13,746 nucleotides of DNA from Candidatus Nomurabacteria bacterium RIFCSPLOWO2_12_FULL_46_14 (GTDB lineage: Bacteria; Patescibacteriota; Minisyncoccia; Phycocordibacterales; UBA9973): NCBI GenBank assembly GCA_001786225.1, contig MFVV01000013.1, forward strand, positions 1-13,746, given 5' to 3'. Below the pieces are notes generated by a model. It was not told the origin of the DNA. It worked only from the letters and a program-made list of their open reading frames with translations, and did no database searches. Positions within the stretch are counted from its first letter, which is position 1. Each line of letters begins with the position of its first letter. The translations under genes were made by a program, and so were the position numbers. Shown here in pieces: positions 1-5,817 of the stretch.

Positions 1-390
1 CTGGTGATGCAACTCCAACCCGGCGACTTGGCTACGGCCGGCACTCGCCAGATTAGTGTCTGGAATTGGAACGGTGGAACCTCCAACAACGTACTCTTCT
101 CCGTAATCTCCACCGGTGGCGCCACAACCGCCGCCAAGGCGGGGCAAGCAACTACCTCTAAATCTCCGACTGACGAAAAAACCACCGAAGAAGAAAAGGA
201 ATCTACCACCGAAGAAGTGAATGAAAAAATCGGCCCCCTAGCCGCCAGCGCGATTGTGGGCGGAGAAGGTTTTATGCCTTCTGGCATCGTGCAATGGTTC
301 CTTCTCTTCATCTTCGTTCTCTTGGCCATAATGATAATTCGTAAAATAATCCGTGGCCGGTACGAGAGGTCGCCCATGAAACACGCGTAG
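1..390 (+). CDS. C-terminal part of a membrane-anchored surface protein (5' end outside window)
   Basis: The frame is open at base 1 and ends at TAG 388-390, so only the last 129 residues are seen. The first ~37 residues (SVWNWNGGTSNNVLFSV) resemble the closing strands of an Ig-like/TIG-type beta-sandwich repeat. A low-complexity linker follows (about residues 40-80), rich in Thr, Ser, Glu and Lys. One hydrophobic segment comes next (about 98-113, QWFLLFIFVLLAIMII), then a basic tail (RKIIRGRYERS). This is the usual layout of an exported protein held in the cytoplasmic membrane by a C-terminal helix, with its folded part outside. It lacks an LPXTG motif. The ligand and full domain content are unknown. 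The GTG/ATG codons at 4 and 7 are internal codons, not starts. Seen: frame, linker and helix. Inferred: surface location and Ig-like fold. Confidence 0.7.
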   Translation: MVMQLQPGDLATAGTRQISVWNWNGGTSNNVLFSVISTGGATTAAKAGQATTSKSPTDEKTTEEEKESTTEEVNEKIGPLAASAIVGGEGFMPSGIVQWFLLFIFVLLAIMIIRKIIRGRYERSPMKHA

Positions 391-407
391 ACACAACCTA
401 CTCCTAG

Positions 408-455
408 CCTCTTCCCAAGGAAGAGGAAAAAATTAAACTCCTCCCCTTGGGGAGG
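408..455. repeat. Two adjacent C/G-rich perfect hairpins (REP-like)
   Basis: The first hairpin has arms CCTCTTCC (408-415) and GGAAGAGG (419-426) around CAA. The second has arms CCTCCCC (440-446) and GGGGAGG (449-455) around TT, followed by GGGAGGGGTA. Neither has an adjacent T-run, so neither is a standard intrinsic terminator. A related hairpin followed by AGGGGTA lies at 2021-2046. This looks like a dispersed intergenic palindrome family. The rest of 391-601 holds the terminator-like stem, promoter and leader listed separately. Confidence 0.55.
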
Positions 456-475
456 ATGGGAGGGGTAAATAGTAG

Positions 476-515
476 CCAAAAAGTCAATTCTTTTTTAATG
501 GATTGACTTTTTTGG
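476..515. terminator. AT-rich inverted repeat, possible terminator of the upstream surface-protein gene
   Basis: CCAAAAAGTCAAT (476-488) and ATTGACTTTTTTGG (502-515) are almost exact inverse complements, differing by one A/T, with a 13-base loop. The T-run in the 3' arm makes this a plausible terminator for transcripts arriving from 390. Its 3' arm contains the TTGACT that is the best -35 box for the next gene, so the two functions overlap. The stem is weak in GC. Confidence 0.45.
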
Positions 516-530
516 TATTTGTGATACAAT
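503..530 (+). promoter_or_regulatory. Sigma-70-type promoter for the SPFH operon
   Basis: TTGACT (503-508), a 16-base spacer and TACAAT (525-530) predict a start near 537 and a leader of about 65 bases. The leader is A-rich, then carries a small palindrome (GCGCC 577-581, GGCGC 585-589), then a strong Shine-Dalgarno GGGAGAG (591-597) four bases before ATG 602. It is the clearest conventional promoter/RBS combination in the window. Confidence 0.6.
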
Positions 531-601
531 TATAGACGGCGAAGTACCTCGAAAACACAAAAAACAAAACACAAAAGCGCCTAGGGCGCAGGGAGAGAGC
601 A

Positions 602-1309
602 ATGTTGCCTTTGGCACTGGGCCTACTTCTTCTCCTAATAGTGGCCATGGTTTTGGCCCTCAAGGGAGCAAGAATAGAAGTAGAGCCGGCAACGGCTCTA
701 GTATACATGAACATGGGTCCCGGGACGGTCGGGGCCTACAAGGCCGGAACACATTTCCTAAAACCCGGCCAGCAGAAGCAGGGAGTGGTGTCTCTCAGGA
801 ATGAGCCGAGAGAAGCGGTGATGATTAGCGTCAATACTGCTGACCTCATTCCAGTAGAGGTCCCGTGCGCATTCCGGGAATTCAGGGTGGTGGACACATT
901 TCAGGCGATAGTGGCGGTCTGGACACAAATAAAGTATGAGGACCGCTATGAGAACACTCTCACCATCCTGAAAATCGCGCTCGAGAATGCCATCGGTAGT
1001 CGGCAGTTTGACGAGATCTACGACCCGGAGTCTAGACACGGGCGTAAGGACCAACTCGAGGAAATTGAGCGCGAGATAAACTCCGCGCTCGACGAGACGG
1101 TCGAGAAGGAATGGGGCCTGCGGGTCCAGGTGGAGGTTGGAGAAGGGATAAAGGCCCCTGAAGAAGCGACTCGAGCCAGGGGTAGCAGAGAAGGAGAGTT
1201 TCTCCGCGCGAAGGCGGAGGCGGCAGGTGAAAACCCGAACGTCCGCGTTATGCTTATCGCCGAAGCTCTCGGCGAAGCGCTTCGCGGCCTCAAGAAAGGA
1301 AACGGATGA
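602..1309 (+). CDS. SPFH/band-7 domain membrane protein (stomatin/prohibitin-like)
   Basis: This 235-residue protein has one N-terminal hydrophobic helix (about residues 2-20). An SPFH-type region follows, beginning RIEVEPATALVYMNMGPGTV and running to about 140, with the alternating strand pattern typical of band-7 proteins and PVEVPCAFREFRVVD near 84-98. An acidic/basic helical part (about 145-235) ends in the Ala/Glu-rich stretch RAKAEAAGENPNVRVMLIAEALGEAL that commonly closes SPFH domains. Family members form large membrane-bound rings that organise microdomains or regulate proteases. No partner such as FtsH is visible here. The start is supported by GGGAGAG at 591-597. The stop TGA overlaps the next start (ATGA, 1306-1309), so the two genes are translationally coupled. 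GC content is visibly higher than in the pilin genes, and the coding DNA is full of inverted repeats. Family call is fairly sure; the precise role is not known. Confidence 0.75.
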   Translation: MLPLALGLLLLLIVAMVLALKGARIEVEPATALVYMNMGPGTVGAYKAGTHFLKPGQQKQGVVSLRNEPREAVMISVNTADLIPVEVPCAFREFRVVDTFQAIVAVWTQIKYEDRYENTLTILKIALENAIGSRQFDEIYDPESRHGRKDQLEEIEREINSALDETVEKEWGLRVQVEVGEGIKAPEEATRARGSREGEFLRAKAEAAGENPNVRVMLIAEALGEALRGLKKGNG

Positions 1310-1887
1310 TTGTAGTAGTCATCGCCATTCTCGTCGTCGTTGTGACGGCGAGTGGATGGTTGGGCGGCCTGTGGGGCCTGTTGTTTGGCCTCATTTTGGC
1401 CGGTTGTATTGGAATCCTAGTTGCTGCGTATTTACGCAACTGGGATCTCCGCGGAGGGGGCATCGTCGTATGGGTGGTTCTCGCCGTAGCTCTCGGGGCT
1501 ATAGTATGGTCCTGGAAAGCGAAAGCGCGACACGACGAGCCCCCCACCCCTCCCGCCACCACCTCGGGCCAGGCAGGCGGCGCGGCTCCCGCCTCCGCGG
1601 CTGCGCCCGCCGCGCCGCAGCTCCCTCTACTCCTCCGCTTCGCCGAGGGCGACGCGGAGGGATGCCAGGAGATTCTCATCTCCTGGTCCGCCAGAGTGAC
1701 GCCACTCGGCGGACCAGTCGCGGTCCACCTCCCGGGCCCGGGAGGCAAGCCGGCGGACAAGCCAGCGGGGGTCCTCCACCCCGACCGTCCCGGAGAAGTT
1801 AATTTCGGGACGGTTGAGACAGGCGTCTGGCGTTTCTGCCCCGAAGATGACAACGCCTCCTGGGGCGTGGAGGTCGGCAGGAGGTAA
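1306..1887 (+). CDS. Hypothetical multi-pass membrane protein coupled to the SPFH gene
   Basis: This 193-residue protein starts on the ATGA overlap with the SPFH gene. Three hydrophobic stretches occupy about residues 1-15, 18-42 and 53-70, with a short basic loop (YLRNWDLRGG) between the second and third. A Pro/Ala/Gly-rich linker (about 76-108) leads to a C-terminal region of about 85 residues with alternating hydrophobic residues (LLLRFAEGD, ILISWSARV, GEVNFGTVE, GVWRFCPED), which could be a small beta-domain. I do not recognise the family. In many bacteria SPFH proteins are paired with NfeD-type membrane proteins that also have N-terminal helices and a C-terminal beta-barrel. Position and layout suggest an analogous partner, but no NfeD motif is seen. 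Base composition is very GC-rich, and positions 1577-1745 contain several long perfect inverted repeats despite being coding sequence. Long open frames overlapping it in other frames are by-products of this composition. Confidence 0.6.
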   Translation: MIVVVIAILVVVVTASGWLGGLWGLLFGLILAGCIGILVAAYLRNWDLRGGGIVVWVVLAVALGAIVWSWKAKARHDEPPTPPATTSGQAGGAAPASAAAPAAPQLPLLLRFAEGDAEGCQEILISWSARVTPLGGPVAVHLPGPGGKPADKPAGVLHPDRPGEVNFGTVETGVWRFCPEDDNASWGVEVGRR

Positions 1888-1899
1888 GTTTTTCGGCCA

Positions 1900-1923
1900 G
1901 CTCCGACGACAAGGTGTCGGAGC
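1900..1923 (+). other. Stem-loop in the 3' untranslated region of the SPFH operon
   Basis: GCTCCGAC (1900-1907) pairs perfectly with GTCGGAGC (1916-1923) across an 8-base loop. A second short stem, GCGC (1954-1957) / GCGC (1962-1965), closes on a GCAA tetraloop. The terminator follows at once. The ~110-base trailer between the stop at 1887 and the T-run is thus mostly structured and could be a stable 3' fragment or small RNA. Confidence 0.45.
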
Positions 1924-1968
1924 AACATCGCGCCATGGCCAAGCGCATCATCAGCGCGCAAGCGCGAA

Positions 1969-2006
1969 GGGCGACACAGTCCTGCAAGACTGCGTCGCCC
2001 TTTTTT
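1969..2006 (+). terminator. Strong intrinsic terminator of the SPFH operon
   Basis: Arms GGGCGACACAGTC (1969-1981) and GACTGCGTCGCCC (1988-2000) pair with one A-C mismatch around loop CTGCAA, followed directly by six T residues (2001-2006). Orientation fits the plus-strand genes only. On the minus strand the same stem is not followed by a T-run, so it is not an obvious terminator for the pilin genes converging on this point. Confidence 0.9.
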
Positions 2007-2020
2007 CATTGCAATTTTTC

Positions 2021-2039
2021 CCCCTTCCTTGGGAAGGGG
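2021..2039. repeat. C/G-rich perfect hairpin, same family as 408-455
   Basis: CCCCTTCC (2021-2028) and GGAAGGGG (2032-2039) are perfect inverse complements around TTG, followed by CAGGGGTAGG. The layout (hairpin, then AGGGGTA) matches the second hairpin at 440-455. It sits between the convergent SPFH operon and pilin genes and has no T-run. Confidence 0.55.
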
Positions 2040-2052
2040 CAGGGGTAGGTTC

Positions 2053-2328
2053 CTATCGCAACTGCACCTCCCCTGTTTTCAGATTAACCCCGCTGATGTT
2101 GAATGTCCGCAAAATAAGACTCATAATCGCGAAGACTCCCACCATAATGGTGAGGCCCACAATTCCCCAGACCATATGCTTTTTGCCTGTCGTCCTCTTC
2201 TCCTCATTATCCTGATTGACCATAAATTCCAGCACGCCCCAGAGGAAATACACCAGCGCCAATGCAAAAAGAAGAAGAATAAGCGGATTGATAATCAGCC
2301 GGTTTAGGTTGGCAATAAAAGCATCCAC
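2053..2328 (-). CDS. Two-helix type IV secretion pilin-like protein, no signal peptide
   Basis: This 91-residue protein has two hydrophobic helices (about 14-37 and 52-75) separated by a short charged hairpin loop (NQDNEEKRTTGKKH). That is the core layout of the TrbC/VirB2-like 'T4SS pilin' family common in Patescibacteria. Motifs shared with its neighbours are FLWGV before the loop and MVWGIVGLTIMVGV after it. Unlike the four upstream pilin genes it lacks an N-terminal signal sequence, so helix 1 would be the insertion signal. The start is taken as GTG (2326-2328), giving MDAFIANLNRLIINPLI. No clear Shine-Dalgarno is seen. It is the last gene of the minus-strand pilin run, 40 bases after its neighbour. 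It most resembles the second unit of the fused gene at 2847-3671. The family is fairly sure; what the subunit builds is unknown. Confidence 0.75.
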   Translation of the reverse strand: MDAFIANLNRLIINPLILLLFALALVYFLWGVLEFMVNQDNEEKRTTGKKHMVWGIVGLTIMVGVFAIMSLILRTFNISGVNLKTGEVQLR

Positions 2329-2368
2329 GCGAGTAAGTTTGTAAAGTTAAAAATAACTTTCAACTATT

Positions 2369-2758
2369 CTAATAACTAACGGTCGGCAAGGTGATGTTGG
2401 TTTTGTTGTCTAAGCCGAAGGTATTGGTTACCAGCCTGACCAGTCCCCACAGTCCAACGATAACCACCAGGCCGATGATGCCGTATATCATCCGGTCCCG
2501 GCCCTTCTTTTTAGCCTCCTCATCACTGCCGATAACATAGGAGATAACTCCCCAGATGAAGAAGACGACGCCGAGAGCTATCAAAATCGGAATTACCGCG
2601 TTCAAAAGTTCCCCGATTTTGCACAAGAAAGCGTTTAAATTGCTTTGGCCCACATAAGCGCTACAAGATACGGGGGTTCCGCCGGTGGTCTGAGCCAGGG
2701 CCACGACAGGCGCCGAACTCAAAAGAATTCCCGAGAGTACGATTAATTTATTTTTCAT
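2369..2758 (-). CDS. Type IV secretion pilin-like protein with signal peptide
   Basis: This 129-residue protein begins with a typical signal peptide (MKNKLIVLSG..., likely cleavage after ALA at residue 22). A short extracytoplasmic segment with Cys residues at 32 and 46 follows, then helix 1 (about 52-75) ending in FFIWGVISYVIG. The conserved charged loop SDEEAKKKGRDRM follows, then helix 2 (about 91-113) with YGIIGLVVIVGLWGL, and a polar tail NTFGLDNKT. The core is almost identical to unit 1 of the fused pilin gene upstream, at DNA level too, pointing to recent duplication. An 88-base gap separates it from that gene and holds promoter-like elements (2767-2772 and 2816-2824), so it may be transcribed partly on its own. 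Family: TrbC/VirB2-like two-helix pilin. Function in this cell is inferred only. Confidence 0.8.
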   Translation of the reverse strand: MKNKLIVLSGILLSSAPVVALAQTTGGTPVSCSAYVGQSNLNAFLCKIGELLNAVIPILIALGVVFFIWGVISYVIGSDEEAKKKGRDRMIYGIIGLVVIVGLWGLVRLVTNTFGLDNKTNITLPTVSY

Positions 2759-2766
2759 AACTAATA

Positions 2767-2824
2767 ATTATAATGTTAATAATCCGACCAATTAATAATA
2801 AATTTGACTAACATAAGTATACCA
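2767..2824 (-). promoter_or_regulatory. Promoter-like elements upstream of the pilin gene at 2369-2758
   Basis: Two minus-strand -10 candidates are visible. TATAAT reads from 2772 to 2767, eight bases before ATG 2758, and would give a near-leaderless mRNA. An extended -10 TGGTATACT reads from 2824 to 2816 and would give a leader of about 50 bases. Neither has a strong -35. No Shine-Dalgarno precedes the start, which favours the first. Confidence 0.35.
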
Positions 2825-2846
2825 CGTCAATAAATAAAGCAAATGC

Positions 2847-3671
2847 TTATCTGGGGCTCACCTGGGGAATAATCCGGACGTCCAAACCGAAGGTCCCGGC
2901 CAGAATCCCGACCAGGCCCCAGACCCCGACCATCACCGTCAAGGCAATTATTCCCCAAATCATAAATTGCTTGCCTTTGGCCTTCTTGGCCTCCTCGTCC
3001 GTATTGATGACATATTGCACCACCCCCCAGACGAACATCAACACCGCCAGGGCGAATATGAGGGGGACGATGGAGCGGTTGATAAGGCAGATGACATAAC
3101 TCACCAATTGCTGAAAGTTGGGATTAGTCTCCAAGCGGCACAATCCCAAGCCGGCGCTCTTGTCCGTCACCGAAGTAACACCGGATATATCCGCAGTCTT
3201 GCCGGCGATGCCGAAAGTGTTGGTTACAATAGTCACTAGCCCCCATAAGCCGACGATAACCACCAAGCCGATGATGCCGTAGACCATCCGGCTCCGGCCT
3301 TTCTTTTTGGCTTCTTCGTCGCCGCCGATGACATACTGCACCACCCCCCAGAGGAAGTACACCACGCCCAAAGCGACCAAAACCGGGATAATGGCGTTGA
3401 GCAGTTCTCCTATTTTGCAGATTATGTCTCCGAGAGTATCTATATTCGCACTACAAACAGAACCGGCCGAACTGGAGCCGCCGCCTTGACTTGTCGGAGC
3501 GGGAGACCAGCTTCCCCCGACATAATCGCATTGTGTTTGTGTATAACCCGGAGTAGAAAACTGCCCGAAATTACAATTCCCTGTCGGTTCTTGTGCCAGA
3601 GATAATTGGGCCGAAAAGGCGAAAATCAGCAGTAATATAATTGGAAGTATTTTGTATTTATATTTTTTCAT
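2847..3671 (-). CDS. Fused double pilin: signal peptide plus two tandem T4SS-pilin units
   Basis: This 274-residue protein is twice the usual length of the family. Residues 1-26 are a signal peptide (cleavage near SLA/QEP). About 27-80 is a Cys-, Gly- and Ser-rich spacer. Unit 1 (about 85-155) has CKIGELLNAIIPVLVALGVV, the loop GGDEEAKKKGRSRM and GIIGLVVIVGLWGL. Unit 2 (about 190-265) has INRSIVPLIFALAVLMFVWG, the loop NTDEEAKKAKGKQFM and WGIIALTVMVGVWGL. Four membrane helices in all. Unit 1 matches the single pilin at 2369-2758; unit 2 is closer to the signal-less pilin at 2053-2328. The gene therefore reads as a fusion of one of each type. The start is supported by AGGA about 8 bases upstream, inside the end of the preceding gene (5-base gap). 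A fixed 1:1 pair in the assembled structure is an inference. Confidence 0.8.
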   Translation of the reverse strand: MKKYKYKILPIILLLIFAFSAQLSLAQEPTGNCNFGQFSTPGYTQTQCDYVGGSWSPAPTSQGGGSSSAGSVCSANIDTLGDIICKIGELLNAIIPVLVALGVVYFLWGVVQYVIGGDEEAKKKGRSRMVYGIIGLVVIVGLWGLVTIVTNTFGIAGKTADISGVTSVTDKSAGLGLCRLETNPNFQQLVSYVICLINRSIVPLIFALAVLMFVWGVVQYVINTDEEAKKAKGKQFMIWGIIALTVMVGVWGLVGILAGTFGLDVRIIPQVSPR

Positions 3672-3676
3672 AATAT

Positions 3677-4048
3677 TTATCCTAATCCGCCGACAGTCTG
3701 GGCTATTAATTTGGCCAGGGCCCAGGCTCCCAGGATGAGAGTCGCGCCGATAATAGTGTAAAGCAGAGCATCCTTGGCCTTGGTCAGCTTCTCGGAATTA
3801 CCGCGGGCGAAGACGAAAAGGAAGCCGGAATAGATAATGGCGAGCGCGATAATCGGGACGCCGATTTTGACAATGCCTTCCAGAATTTTGTGCACCAGGG
3901 CGGGGATACTTTCGGTGTCTATGGGGTTACAAATTTTGCCATCGGCGGGATTACAACTAACCCCGTCTTCAGCCAAGGAAACCAAAGGAGAAAAAACAGA
4001 AAATATGACAAAAAAAGCTTGCCAAGAGTACTTTCTTAAAAGATTCAT
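3677..4048 (-). CDS. TrbC/VirB2-like pilin with signal peptide
   Basis: I start this at ATG 4046-4048 (123 residues, MNLLRKYSWQ) rather than at the in-frame ATG at 4070-4072. GAGG at 4061-4064 lies upstream of the shorter start, and the shorter form has a standard signal peptide with cleavage near SLA/EDG (residue 26). The longer start would add nine polar residues and overlap the upstream gene by 10 bases. Mature part: a Cys-containing stretch (SCNPADGKICNP), helix 1 (about 60-81, IVKIGVPIIALAIIYSGFLFVFARG), the charged loop NSEKLTKAKDAL, and helix 2 (about 96-117, YTIIGATLILGAWALAKLI). GN(S/T)E after helix 1 is typical of VirB2/TrbC-like pilins and is shared with the next gene. It lies 14 bases downstream of its neighbour and 5 bases upstream of the double pilin, so it is clearly in the operon. 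Confidence 0.78.
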   Translation of the reverse strand: MNLLRKYSWQAFFVIFSVFSPLVSLAEDGVSCNPADGKICNPIDTESIPALVHKILEGIVKIGVPIIALAIIYSGFLFVFARGNSEKLTKAKDALLYTIIGATLILGAWALAKLIAQTVGGLG

Positions 4049-4062
4049 AAAATAATTATACC

Positions 4063-4485
4063 TCATACCCATTCAAAAATCCAAGCCCCTTCATACCCCA
4101 GGATAAAGAGGATAGTCCTAATAATAAGAAATGCCAGGAGGATGATAATGAGCCCGATTACGGTGTTGGAAAAAACCTTTTTGGCTGTGCCCCGAGCTTC
4201 GGTATTCCCGCCGGAAATAACGAGCTTAAAACCGGCATAAGCGAACATTATGGCCGCGATGGGCAGGACCAGGTATGTCAAAAGAAAGCCGAGGACCTTG
4301 TTGATGAGTTCCATAAAGTCATTGAAACCACATTGGTCGGCCTCGGTTACCACACCTTCCACCACTTCCTTGCCGCAGGGCACGAGGCCCTTCCAATCCC
4401 CTTCCGCCGCCAAGGCAAAGGCCGGAGCGATAAGGATTGAAATTATCAAGACTGGAATCAAAAATTTTAATGTATTTTTTCTCAT
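4063..4485 (-). CDS. TrbC/VirB2-like pilin with signal peptide
   Basis: This 140-residue protein has an N-terminal signal sequence (MRKNTLKFLIPVLIISILIA, cleavage near ALA/A at 26-27). A ~40-residue outer segment with Cys 37 and Cys 52 follows. Helix 1 (about 62-90) contains LGFLLTYLVLPIAAIMFAYAGF and ends in the family's GGNTEARGTAKK loop. Helix 2 (about 108-130) is LIIILLAFLIIRTILFILG, with a short aromatic tail GAWIFEWV. It is the first pilin gene after the solute-binding protein, 48 bases away. That gap carries the shared AT-rich element (4486-4527) instead of a Shine-Dalgarno. Known for the family: processed two-helix subunits that polymerise into conjugative-type pili. Whether this set makes a pilus, a DNA-uptake device or something else is not shown. 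Confidence 0.78.
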   Translation of the reverse strand: MRKNTLKFLIPVLIISILIAPAFALAAEGDWKGLVPCGKEVVEGVVTEADQCGFNDFMELINKVLGFLLTYLVLPIAAIMFAYAGFKLVISGGNTEARGTAKKVFSNTVIGLIIILLAFLIIRTILFILGYEGAWIFEWV

Positions 4486-4527
4486 GTATTTACTTTCTAC
4501 TTTTTACCTTCTACTTTATAACTTTTT
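4486..4527 (-). repeat. Shared AT-rich upstream element, copy 1
   Basis: Read on the minus strand, this gap has AAGTTATAAAGTAGAAGG, then TAAAAAGTAGAAAGTAAA, ending at ATG 4485. Nearly the same string lies upstream of the starts at 5817 and 9816. It replaces a recognisable Shine-Dalgarno. It could be a dispersed repeat, a promoter (TATAAAGT resembles a -10) or an A-rich translation enhancer. Confidence 0.5.
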
Positions 4528-4533
4528 TAAGGT

Positions 4534-5817
4534 CTAACGCCTAATTAACAACAACTGCATCTTGGCCCCCGCGTCGGTGATGGCGTCTTCCGGAGAGAGG
4601 GTGTTGGCGAGCGTTTTCTCCACCATATTGCGGAAAATGGCGTCGGTATTGAGGGGCGACGGATCCAGCCAGCTCCGAGCGTAGAGAGCCCCCGAGTAGA
4701 AAACGGGAGAGAAGCTGTCCGTAGGCCTCCCGGCCAGCAAGTCCCGGCGCGCCGGCGGAGTTCTTAGAGCCGCGCTAATATCTAGGGCGAACGGACCAGT
4801 CGCCATTTCCGAAGCGGCGATAAAAGCGGTGTTGAAGTTCTTGGAAAATCGGGAGACGGCGACTCCGGTCACCTTGGCCGGCGTGAGTTTGAAATTCACG
4901 CCGCTAATCTGGGGGAAGGGCGCGGCCAGGAAATTCTGGTTCGGGTTTTTGCTGACCAGGGTCGGTAGTTCGCTGGCGTAACCCATATAAAAAGCCAGGT
5001 TCTCGGCGCTCCAGGAGTCCACCGACGCCGGCAAGGATTTGTTCCAAGAGTAAACACTTTGGAGCGGGTCGGCAAAACGGGTGTAAAATTCCAAAACCGG
5101 CGCGAAATTATATCCCCCGCCCGCGAGCTCGGAGACGAAAGCGCCCTCCACTTGCCGGACTATAGGGTTGCCCCTTTGCATAAAAAGCCCCGCCAAAATA
5201 TCCTTGGCGTGAGTGATGTTGCTGAACTGCCCCAGGGCTACCGCGCTCTTCGCCAATCTGCCATTCTCGTCTTTTTTGGTCAAAATCGGCGCGAGGTCCG
5301 CGAGCTCTTCCCAAGAGGCGGGCGGATTGATTACGCCCTCGGCATCCAAGATACTGCGGTTGTAATACATAACCATCGGGTCCACCGCGAGCGGCAAGGC
5401 CAGAATCCCCTCTTCCGTGGCGAAAACTTCACCAGCCCCGGCGAAAGTATTTTTAAAAGCGCTCATCGGGAAGCTCTCATACGGAATGGGGAAAATTTTA
5501 TCCGCGTAGCCATAAGCTAGTTCGTCCGGCAGAAAGAGAAGGTCGGGGCCGGCTCCGGAGGCCAGTGCTTCCAGAAGCTCCCGGTCAAAAGTCTCCGGCG
5601 ACTTCTCTACATAGTTGGTGACGAAGGAAGGGTGAGTCTGATTGAAGGTCTCTAGCGCGCCGGAGATAAGAGCAGAGGGCAGTGTACCCCAGAGTACCAC
5701 AGTGCCCTGACCCGCGCTCTCGTCCCGGCCCAAGGGGATAGTGCCGGAGAAAACCAAAACGCCGAAAATGGCGGCGGCAATGAACACGATAAGAATTATA
5801 ATTTGGAAGTTTTTCAC
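4534..5817 (-). CDS. Extracellular solute-binding protein (family 1, sugar-binding type), membrane-anchored
   Basis: This 427-residue protein has a hydrophobic N-terminus (about residues 4-25, FQIIILIVFIAAAIFGVLVF). It lacks a lipobox Cys and a clear signal-peptidase site, so it is probably anchored by an uncleaved helix. The rest follows the ABC substrate-binding fold: VVLWGTLPS near 40, FNQTHPSFVTNYVEKSPETFDRELLEA, GAGPDLLFLP near 88-97, the central LALPLAVDPMVMYYNRSILD with PPASWEELADLAPILTKKDENG, and a long C-terminal lobe. These are hallmarks of SBP_bac_1 proteins. Start is GTG 5815-5817 without a Shine-Dalgarno; later starts would lose the membrane helix. No permease or ATPase gene is near. 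Instead it heads the pilin run, 48 bases before the first pilin, suggesting a shared operon. A role in ligand or peptidoglycan-sugar recognition linked to the pilin apparatus is speculation. Confidence 0.78.
   Translation of the reverse strand: MKNFQIIILIVFIAAAIFGVLVFSGTIPLGRDESAGQGTVVLWGTLPSALISGALETFNQTHPSFVTNYVEKSPETFDRELLEALASGAGPDLLFLPDELAYGYADKIFPIPYESFPMSAFKNTFAGAGEVFATEEGILALPLAVDPMVMYYNRSILDAEGVINPPASWEELADLAPILTKKDENGRLAKSAVALGQFSNITHAKDILAGLFMQRGNPIVRQVEGAFVSELAGGGYNFAPVLEFYTRFADPLQSVYSWNKSLPASVDSWSAENLAFYMGYASELPTLVSKNPNQNFLAAPFPQISGVNFKLTPAKVTGVAVSRFSKNFNTAFIAASEMATGPFALDISAALRTPPARRDLLAGRPTDSFSPVFYSGALYARSWLDPSPLNTDAIFRNMVEKTLANTLSPEDAITDAGAKMQLLLIRR

Noticed and set aside
1227..1802. 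A 191-codon plus-strand frame overlapping the SPFH and membrane-protein genes
   Set aside because: The translation is Arg/Gly/Pro-rich without domain features, and lies out of frame with two supported genes. It comes from the high GC content.
1290..2009. A 239-codon open frame on the minus strand opposite the hypothetical membrane protein gene
   Set aside because: It is a GC-rich antisense frame with Arg/Pro/Ala/Ser-heavy low-quality protein, runs through the terminator hairpin, and opposes a coupled operon gene with a clear membrane profile.
4049..4072. The longer start for the pilin gene ending at 3677
   Set aside because: It overlaps the upstream gene and adds polar residues ahead of an otherwise standard signal peptide. 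The ATG at 4048 has GAGG upstream.
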